Source: Cognatiyoonia koreensis (GTDB taxonomy: Bacteria > Pseudomonadota > Alphaproteobacteria > Rhodobacterales > Rhodobacteraceae). From it: DNA of 64,000 nt. Below are positions 55,210 through 61,412 of this stretch, one piece after another; within the stretch, counting starts at the first letter, position 1, and every line of letters begins with the position of its first letter. The notes beneath the pieces were generated by a model. It had not been told where the DNA came from and made no database searches. It saw nothing but the letters and a program-made list of their open reading frames with translations. Location: assembly GCF_900109295.1 (NCBI RefSeq), contig NZ_FOIZ01000001.1:558001-622000 (forward strand), written 5' to 3'. The position numbers and the translations under genes were made by a program.

Positions 55210-56007
55210 TCATTGATCTGCCTGCGTGATTTGCAAACCATCGAATGCGGGAGTGATGTGATCGGGTGTTTCCGCTTCGAGTGTCGCATAGTCGAGATCA
55301 ATATGCATGTTCGTCAGGATCGCCCGCCGCGGTTTGGCTTTTGCGATCCAGTCGAGTGTTTTTGCAAGATGCGCATGCGTCGGGTGCGGGTCGCGCCGCA
55401 GTGCGTCGATAATCCAGGTGTCGAGGTTTTCCAGCTTGGCCCAGGCGGCATCGGGAATCTCGGACACGTCGGGCAGGTAGGCAAGGTCACCGATCCGGAA
55501 GCCCAGTGCTTCGATGCTGCCGTGCGCGACTTCGAAGGGGACGAAGGTGATCGGGCCACCAGCCCCGTCGATCGCGACGTCGCCGTCAATCGTGTTCAAT
55601 TCGCAGATCGGTGGATAGGGCGACCCTTTTGGTTGTACGAACGCATAGCCGAACCTGTCGAGAAGCGCGTTTCCGGTGTCGCCGTCCGCCCAGACCTGCA
55701 GCCGCTGGCGCATGTTGTAGACGATCATGCGCAGATCATCGAGGCCATGCACATGATCGGCATGTGAGTGCGTATAGATCACGGCGTCCAGTTCACCGAC
55801 CCCAGTGTCGAGCAACTGGCTGCGCATGTCGGGTGTCGTGTCGATGAGCACATTCGTGGTGCCGTTCGGCCCGGTTCGCTGCACCAGCATGGAGCAGCGA
55901 CGCCGGTAATTGCGCGGGTTATCAGGGTCGCATGCCCCCCAATGCCCGCCAAGGCGTGGCACCCCGCCGGATGATCCGCAGCCGAGAATGGTGAAGGTCG
56001 TGCTCAT
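55210..56007 (-). CDS. Metallo-beta-lactamase-fold hydrolase (PhnP-like)
   Basis: 265 residues. TILGCGSSGGVPRLGG at the start, the metal motif YTHSHADHVHGLDD (HxHxDH) and LTNMHIDLDY near the end place it in the PhnP / cyclic phosphodiesterase-like MBL group. A Cys near residue 26 (WGACDPDNPRN) is conserved in this group. Its ATG overlaps the tatD TGA, so it closes the SPOR-dac-tmk-holB-tatD unit. Confidence 0.9.
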   Translation of the reverse strand: MSTTFTILGCGSSGGVPRLGGHWGACDPDNPRNYRRRCSMLVQRTGPNGTTNVLIDTTPDMRSQLLDTGVGELDAVIYTHSHADHVHGLDDLRMIVYNMRQRLQVWADGDTGNALLDRFGYAFVQPKGSPYPPICELNTIDGDVAIDGAGGPITFVPFEVAHGSIEALGFRIGDLAYLPDVSEIPDAAWAKLENLDTWIIDALRRDPHPTHAHLAKTLDWIAKAKPRRAILTNMHIDLDYATLEAETPDHITPAFDGLQITQADQ

Positions 56008-56789
56008 GCTGCCTTCCAGAACAGGCGGTCGAAATTCGCGGTTGTCTGCGCTGCGAAGTCTGCGAAATCCATACCGAACACTTCTGCCCCCTTGCGCGCG
56101 GTATGCGCGGTGTAGGCAGGTTCGTTTCGCTTGCCCCGGTGGGGAGGCGGGGCGAGGTAGGGGCTATCGGTTTCGACAAGGATGCGATCGACAGGCGCGG
56201 CGGCAAAGATATCGCGTAGCTCCTGCGATTTCGGAAAGGCCGTGATACCTGACATGGAGAGATAGAACCCCAGATCGAGTGCCGTCTGCGCGAGCGCCGC
56301 CCCTGACGAAAAGCAGTGCATGACGCAGCTGTAGGCCCCGTTCCTGAACTCATCAGTCAGGATTTTTGCCATGTCTTCATCTGCACTGCGCGCGTGAATA
56401 ATCAGGGGCAGTTTGCTGTCACGCGCGGCGGCAATATGCGTGCGCAGGCTGTCTTGCTGCACGGCCGCGCTGTCGGATGTGTAGTGATAATCGAGGCCGG
56501 ATTCCCCGATCCCGACCATCTTTGGATGGGTGGTAAGCGCCATGAGGTCGTCATAGCTTGCCATGGGTTCGTCGGCGACGCTCATCGGATGGGTGCCAGC
56601 GGCATAGTAGACGGACTCGTAGTTTTCGGCGATGGCCTGCACCGCTGGCACATTGCGCAGTTTGGTGCAGATGGTCACCATTCGCGTCACGCCAGCGTCG
56701 TGCGCGCGTGCGATGACAGCGTCCCGTTCGTCATCGAAATCGGGGAAATCGAGGTGGCAGTGACTGTCGACAAGTATGGGTGCGCTCAT
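56004..56789 (-). CDS. tatD: TatD-family metal-dependent DNase
   Basis: 261 residues of amidohydrolase TIM-barrel fold. Metal ligands are in DSHCHLDF at the N-terminus, GESGLDYHY, IIHARSADED, VMHCFSSG and ETDSPYLAPPPHRGK. The family has 3'-5' exonuclease activity on DNA or RNA. It starts 13 bases after holB. Confidence 0.94.
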   Translation of the reverse strand: MSAPILVDSHCHLDFPDFDDERDAVIARAHDAGVTRMVTICTKLRNVPAVQAIAENYESVYYAAGTHPMSVADEPMASYDDLMALTTHPKMVGIGESGLDYHYTSDSAAVQQDSLRTHIAAARDSKLPLIIHARSADEDMAKILTDEFRNGAYSCVMHCFSSGAALAQTALDLGFYLSMSGITAFPKSQELRDIFAAAPVDRILVETDSPYLAPPPHRGKRNEPAYTAHTARKGAEVFGMDFADFAAQTTANFDRLFWKAA

Positions 56790-56802
56790 GCAAGGGCCGC
56801 TT

Positions 56803-57924
56803 TCAGGCTGCGGCGGTCTTTTGCGCCGTCTGTTCGATCTGGAAAATCATATCAAGGATCAACGCGGCGGGGTCAAGGTTGACGGCCTTGCCGTGGCGTG
56901 CCCTTGCGCTGATCCGGTGTTGCAGGTCGGCCCATTGCCGGGCGGCCCCATCATGCGGGGAAAGGCGTGCCAGCAAAAGTGCTTCGCCTTTGGCCCCTTG
57001 CGTCTGGGGCGGACCGAGCAGACCTGCCCGCGCAAGGCGGGCGATGAAGTGGTCGATCAGATCGAGCGTCAGTCCAAAGCGGACTTCGGCACCTTTGCCG
57101 GTGCAGCTGTCCGCCAGTTTGAGCGCGGCGGGACGATTTACATGCGGCAAACTTTCAAACAACTGAATCAGCGCCCCATAAAGCGGCAACCCGTCGTGAT
57201 TGAGGAGTCGGATCGCGTCCCCGGCAGAGCCACCCGACAAGGCGGCAAGCGCTTCGCTTGCTTCATTGTGCTGTTCTGCCTGTGCGAGCGCTTCTGCCAA
57301 AGCGTTTGGTGACAGCGGTGCGCATCGCAACTCGCGGCAACGCGACCGGATGGTCGGCAGCAGCCGCGACGGTTGATGCGCAATCAACATGATTGTCGTG
57401 CGTGCAGGGGGTTCTTCGAGTTCTTTCAGGATGGCGTTGGCTGCGTTCCGGTTCAGTTCGTCAGCGGCATCCACGATGACGACGCGGCGGCCGCCGTCGG
57501 TGGCGGACATCTGGAAAAACCCTTTCAATCCGCGCACCGCATCGACCGTGATTTCGGTTTTCAGCTTACCCGCTTTTTCATCAAATGGGCGGCGGACAAC
57601 ATAGAGACGCGGGTGCGCACCGGATTGCACGAGACGCGCCTCGGGGTTGTCGGGTGAGACGTCGAGGGACGTCGGCGGTGGAGCGTCACCGAAGAGGCCA
57701 TCGTCTTTTTGTTCAGACAGCAGGAATGTCGCGATTTTCCAGGCCAGGGTTGCCTTGCCGACGCCACGCGGACCGGTGATCAGCCAGCCAGAATGGAGCC
57801 GTCCGGAATTGTAGGCGGTGAGGAAGTCCTGCACCGCAGCGTCCTGACCGAATAACCGCTGCGTTTCGCGCGGGTGGGGTGCCCCTTCGATCCGATCCGG
57901 TTGTGGATGTGCGTCCTCGCTCAT
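56803..57924 (-). CDS. holB: DNA polymerase III delta-prime subunit
   Basis: 373-residue clamp-loader subunit. The P-loop-like GPRGVGKATLAWKIA is present, followed by the AAA+ core with VVIVDAADELNRNAANAILK and EEPPARTTIMLIAHQP (modified sensor 1). The N-terminus is polar. It shares a 4-base ATGA junction with tmk upstream, the usual tmk-holB pairing. Confidence 0.94.
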   Translation of the reverse strand: MSEDAHPQPDRIEGAPHPRETQRLFGQDAAVQDFLTAYNSGRLHSGWLITGPRGVGKATLAWKIATFLLSEQKDDGLFGDAPPPTSLDVSPDNPEARLVQSGAHPRLYVVRRPFDEKAGKLKTEITVDAVRGLKGFFQMSATDGGRRVVIVDAADELNRNAANAILKELEEPPARTTIMLIAHQPSRLLPTIRSRCRELRCAPLSPNALAEALAQAEQHNEASEALAALSGGSAGDAIRLLNHDGLPLYGALIQLFESLPHVNRPAALKLADSCTGKGAEVRFGLTLDLIDHFIARLARAGLLGPPQTQGAKGEALLLARLSPHDGAARQWADLQHRISARARHGKAVNLDPAALILDMIFQIEQTAQKTAAA

Positions 57925-58526
57925 GTCCTTGCAGCGTATTGGGTTGCGACATCGGCGGCGACATCGTCGATATCGCGATTGCCGTCGATGAGCACGCAGC
58001 GCTTGTGTGCTTTGGCCAAGGCAAGGAAGCCGTGGCGCAGGGTTTCCTGAAACGGCAGGCCGAAGTCTTCGAACCTGTCCTCGCCGGATTTGCGTGCTAG
58101 GCCGCGTTCGAGTGCGACAGCCGGGTCCATGTCGATCACGAAGGTCAAGTCAGGTTCACGCCCGATCATCAGTTCGTGGAGTTTATCGACCATGTGCCGC
58201 AGATCACCGCGTGTTGCACCTTGATAGACGCGGGTGCTATCGGCGAACCGGTCGGAGATCACGGTTTTCCCTGCTTCAAGGGCGGGTGCGATCGTCTTTT
58301 CCAGATGATCCCGGCGGGACGCTGTGAACAGCAGGATTTCGGTTTCGGCAGACCAGCGGTCTGGGTCGCCGGTCAGGACAAGCTTGCGTATTTCTTCGGC
58401 ACCGGGGCTTCCGCCGGGTTCGCGCGTCAGCACGACGTCCTGCAAGCGGTCTGCGAGGCGGCGCGCTTGGGTGGATTTACCAGAACCGTCGATTCCTTCG
58501 AACGTGATGAAACGTCCCACTGCCAC
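57921..58526 (-). CDS. tmk: Thymidylate kinase
   Basis: Phosphorylates dTMP to dTDP. 201 residues with P-loop FEGIDGSGKST (9-19), DRFADSTRVYQG (DR motif) and a lid with the R-rich ARKSGEDRFEDFG. It abuts the dac gene: the dac TAG/TAA region ends one base away, and the two are co-transcribed. Confidence 0.96.
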   Translation of the reverse strand: MAVGRFITFEGIDGSGKSTQARRLADRLQDVVLTREPGGSPGAEEIRKLVLTGDPDRWSAETEILLFTASRRDHLEKTIAPALEAGKTVISDRFADSTRVYQGATRGDLRHMVDKLHELMIGREPDLTFVIDMDPAVALERGLARKSGEDRFEDFGLPFQETLRHGFLALAKAHKRCVLIDGNRDIDDVAADVATQYAART

Positions 58527-59714
58527 TTAGGCGGGTTCTTCTTCAGGGGCGTTGCGCCATGCCATCAGCTTGCCAAAGGCGACTTCGGCCGCAACCCGCA
58601 GGCGCGTTTCGAAACCGCCGGCAGGGACGGCGGACGTCGTGACAAGCGGAAACCTGTTGTCGGGCAGACCATCAAGCGAAATGACAAGTTCGCCGACTTC
58701 TTGTCCGGCTGTGACAGGGGCTTCAATCGGGCCTGTATAAACGATGTTTGCATCGACCTTGTCTTCGGACAGGACCGGCACGAGGAGCGAGATATCTTCC
58801 GGTACGGTCAAGCCGACACTGGGCCGTTCACCCATCCAGACCTCGGCCTGGGCGATTTCGGTGCCCGCTTTCAGAACATCCTTTTGTGCAAACTGGCGGA
58901 ACGCCCAATTCACGATCTTTGCAGATTCCTCCGCGCGTTCTTCAGCGGTTTCCAAACCGGTGATGACAAAGATGATGCGCCGATCACCCTGCTTGGCAGA
59001 GCCGACAAGCCCGTAGCCTGCTTCTTGGGTATGACCCGTTTTCAACCCATCAGCACCAATTCCCATTTGCAGGATCGGATTGCGGTTACGCGAATTGGAC
59101 GGCACGCGACCGTCAAATTCGAATTCGGTCTCAGCAAATAGTGGGTAGTAGGTAGGATAGTCGACAATGATCCGTTCGGCGAGCAGGGCGAGATCGCGCA
59201 TCGACATGCGATGCCCGGCCGCTGGCCATCCGTTGGAATTGGTGAAGGTCGAATTGGTCATGCCCATTTGGCGGCCACGCTCGGTCATATAGCGGGCGAA
59301 GCCGGCCTCGGACCCGTCGGGAGACAAGGCTTCTGCGAGAACCGCGCTCGCATCATTGCCGGATAGAACGATGACGCCGCGCAACAGGTCCTCGACGGTG
59401 ACGCGGTCGGTCGTGTCCAGAAACATCGACGACCCGCCATAACCGGCGGCATGGGCCGAGACCGGCAGTTCTTCATCAATGATCAGGCGTCCGTCCGCCA
59501 CGGCCTCGAACGCCATGTAGATCGTCATGAGTTTCGACATGGAGGCCGGTGGCAGAGGTTCGTCAGCGTTCTTTTCCAGCAGGATCGTGCCTGTTGTCTG
59601 ATCGATGATAAACGCCGCAGACGCGCGGGTTTCGAACGCGCTTGCGGTCGTGGCAAGCGCAAGCAGCCAAGCTGCGATCAAACTGGAAATGACGGTGCGT
59701 GTGGCAGCGCGCAT
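58527..59714 (-). CDS. dacC: D-alanyl-D-alanine carboxypeptidase (PBP5/6 type)
   Basis: 395 residues with a signal peptide (ISSLIAAWLLALATTASA). Penicillin-binding motifs are Ser58-x-x-Lys61 (SMSK), Ser118-Gly-Asn120 and KTG in LKTGHTQ. A C-terminal PBP5-like beta domain follows, ending in an amphipathic FGKLMAWRNA anchor. It trims peptidoglycan pentapeptides in the periplasm. The preceding gene encodes a SPOR protein, linking this block to envelope work. Confidence 0.95.
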   Translation of the reverse strand: MRAATRTVISSLIAAWLLALATTASAFETRASAAFIIDQTTGTILLEKNADEPLPPASMSKLMTIYMAFEAVADGRLIIDEELPVSAHAAGYGGSSMFLDTTDRVTVEDLLRGVIVLSGNDASAVLAEALSPDGSEAGFARYMTERGRQMGMTNSTFTNSNGWPAAGHRMSMRDLALLAERIIVDYPTYYPLFAETEFEFDGRVPSNSRNRNPILQMGIGADGLKTGHTQEAGYGLVGSAKQGDRRIIFVITGLETAEERAEESAKIVNWAFRQFAQKDVLKAGTEIAQAEVWMGERPSVGLTVPEDISLLVPVLSEDKVDANIVYTGPIEAPVTAGQEVGELVISLDGLPDNRFPLVTTSAVPAGGFETRLRVAAEVAFGKLMAWRNAPEEEPA

Positions 59715-59731
59715 GTCGAACCTCTATCCGG

Positions 59732-60667
59732 TTAGTTGGTGACGAAGTAGGCGTCCGAGAAACCAAGCGCCTTGACCTTGGCAAGGACAGCCGCACGGTC
59801 ATCTGCGTTCGGCGAAGGACCGACGACGACCCGCCAGAAGGCACGCCCCTGGCTTTGCTGCGACAGGACGCGGGCGGAAAGCCCGTCATTGCGCAGAAGA
59901 TCAGCGGTGTTGTTGGCATTTGCTTCCACGCTGAAGATACCGATCTGGATGAACGGCTTTTCCAAAGTAGACGTCGGTGCGGCGACGGGTGCCGGCGCAG
60001 GTGCGGGTATCGGTGCTGCGGCGGGTGCTGTGGTTTGTGCGGCCGAAGCTGCGGATGCGGCAGCGATGGCAGCAGCAGCGGCATCCGCGATGTCACCGCT
60101 GGCTGTCGGGGCCGCGTCTTCATCAAGTGGCGTGGCCACGATTTGTTCGGGTGCATCGAAATTCGTGATCGCGGTCGACGCGACTTCTGCGGGGCCTTCT
60201 TCGCGGCGCAGTGCAACCACTTCGAGCTGTGTCGGCGCACCGGCCAGCATGCCAAGCGCTTCGGCTGCATCCGAGGACACCTGAAGGCTTGGTCCGGGAT
60301 TTTCGCGTTCACGGCGGAAAAGCGCGCCGATCACGAATTGCTGGTTCGCCTGATTGCGGATGATGACCCGTTCCGGGTCGGTAACGTCCGGATGTGCGAC
60401 CCAAACGCCACCAAGTGAGGGGCGTCCGTCCCAAAGGCCTGTCTCTGATACAGAGAACACCTCTGGTGCTTCGACATCACGTTCCACCAAACCCGCACTG
60501 GGTGCGGACAGCGACGGTGCTGTACCTTGCGCGGTTTCGCTGTCATCACCACCGAATGACGGCATGGCGAATTCGCCGTTTTCATCGCAGGCAGCCAAGC
60601 CCAAACCTGCTACCAAGATAAAAGAGAATCTCATTTTCGCCTGTATCATCAGTGCCTTGCCTGACAT
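59732..60667 (-). CDS. SPOR-domain lipoprotein
   Basis: 311 residues from the ATG at 60667, which has GAGGGG upstream (frame opens at 60745). A lipobox follows a short signal peptide (LVAGLGLAAC). There is a conserved central region (GLWDGRPSLGGVWVAHPDV), an Ala/Pro-rich linker and a C-terminal SPOR domain (FIQIGIFSVEANANNTADLL to the end) that binds denuded glycan strands. RlpA, a septal-wall lytic transglycosylase, is the closest known layout: its DPBB domain could be the GRPSLGGVW region, but the catalytic residues are not clear. Confidence 0.85.
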   Translation of the reverse strand: MSGKALMIQAKMRFSFILVAGLGLAACDENGEFAMPSFGGDDSETAQGTAPSLSAPSAGLVERDVEAPEVFSVSETGLWDGRPSLGGVWVAHPDVTDPERVIIRNQANQQFVIGALFRRERENPGPSLQVSSDAAEALGMLAGAPTQLEVVALRREEGPAEVASTAITNFDAPEQIVATPLDEDAAPTASGDIADAAAAAIAAASAASAAQTTAPAAAPIPAPAPAPVAAPTSTLEKPFIQIGIFSVEANANNTADLLRNDGLSARVLSQQSQGRAFWRVVVGPSPNADDRAAVLAKVKALGFSDAYFVTN

Positions 60668-60863
60668 TGCGCGCCCCTCGCTTTTATTTTGATGCCTGCG
60701 TTTTGCAGCTGTTCTTTCAGCCATTCTGAACGCAAAGACACCCACGCCGTTTGAGACCCGTTTCGTCGGGCCGCTCTCTTAGCGCGTACATTAGCCAGTT
60801 ATGCACCGCTTTGGAAGTGCGCCGACCGTTTTGTCGGCGAAAATCCCCATTGCGGGAAGGTGC

Positions 60864-60890
60864 TTGCGTCCTCAAATGCGTCACGCTAGA
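60864..60890 (+). promoter_or_regulatory. Weak promoter candidate for tRNA-Ser
   Basis: TTGCGT (60864-60869) and GCTAGA (60885-60890) with a 15-base spacer end 11 bases before the tRNA. Confidence 0.3.
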
Positions 60891-60901
60891 AGACCCGCGA
60901 C

Positions 60902-60991
60902 GGAAGCTTGGCAGAGTGGTCGAATGCACCGGTCTTGAAAACCGACGAGGGTGAAAGTCCTCCCAGGGTTCGAATCCCTGAGCTTCCGCCA
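60902..60991 (+). tRNA. tRNA-Ser (anticodon UGA)
   Basis: The 90-base class II tRNA includes an encoded CCA. The acceptor stem is GGAAGCT/AGCTTCC. The anticodon loop CTTGAAA carries TGA, between CGGT and ACCG arms. A long variable arm is present and the T-loop is GGTTCGAATCC. Confidence 0.95.
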
Positions 60992-61016
60992 CCACACTTA
61001 CTGAATGAATAATCGT

Positions 61017-61045
61017 GGGTCGCTTTGTGCGGCCCTTTTTGTTTG
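61017..61045 (+). terminator. Intrinsic terminator after tRNA-Ser
   Basis: GGGTCGC (61017-61023) pairs with GCGGCCC (61029-61035), one T-G wobble, loop TTTGT, followed by TTTTTGTTTG. Confidence 0.75.
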
Positions 61046-61412
61046 TGCGATGTCGGATCGAATTTTCACTTCAGCTGCATTTTTTCAGTAGTCGCGAGAG
61101 CGTTGCTCTCAATTGATCAGTGGTCGCTTCGATTCAAGCTAAGCGAGATCGCGTTCTTAGCGTGAACCCCGATAATCCCTGTTTTTGACATTTTTTCGGA
61201 ACTAACGATGACATTCCTGGTTCATCTCCAAAGGGCTGAGGAAAGCCGACCAACAAAAACCGCTTGTGTCGGTGGACAGAAACACGTGGGGACAAGGCCC
61301 ATCTCAAGCCACAACATACTGTTAGTTCCAGACGTGATCCGCGATGTGATCGGGCGTTTGGGTGCGATGTCTGGCGCACCGAAGCCCGAGTTTGAACGAG
61401 AAAGAGCAATAA
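61046..61412. promoter_or_regulatory. Leader of the repetitive acidic protein: direct repeats, hairpin and long-range inverted repeat
   Basis: This 367-base gap has no supported gene. TCAGTAGTCGC (61085-61095) and TCAGTGGTCGC (61117-61127) are direct repeats differing in one base. Between them lies the perfect hairpin GAGAGC-GTT-GCTCTC (61096-61110). GGAACTAAC (61198-61206) and GTTAGTTCC (61321-61329) are perfect 9-bp inverted arms 114 bases apart. AAAGAG lies 6 bases before the ATG at 61413. These could be operators or a structured leader RNA. Confidence 0.45.
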
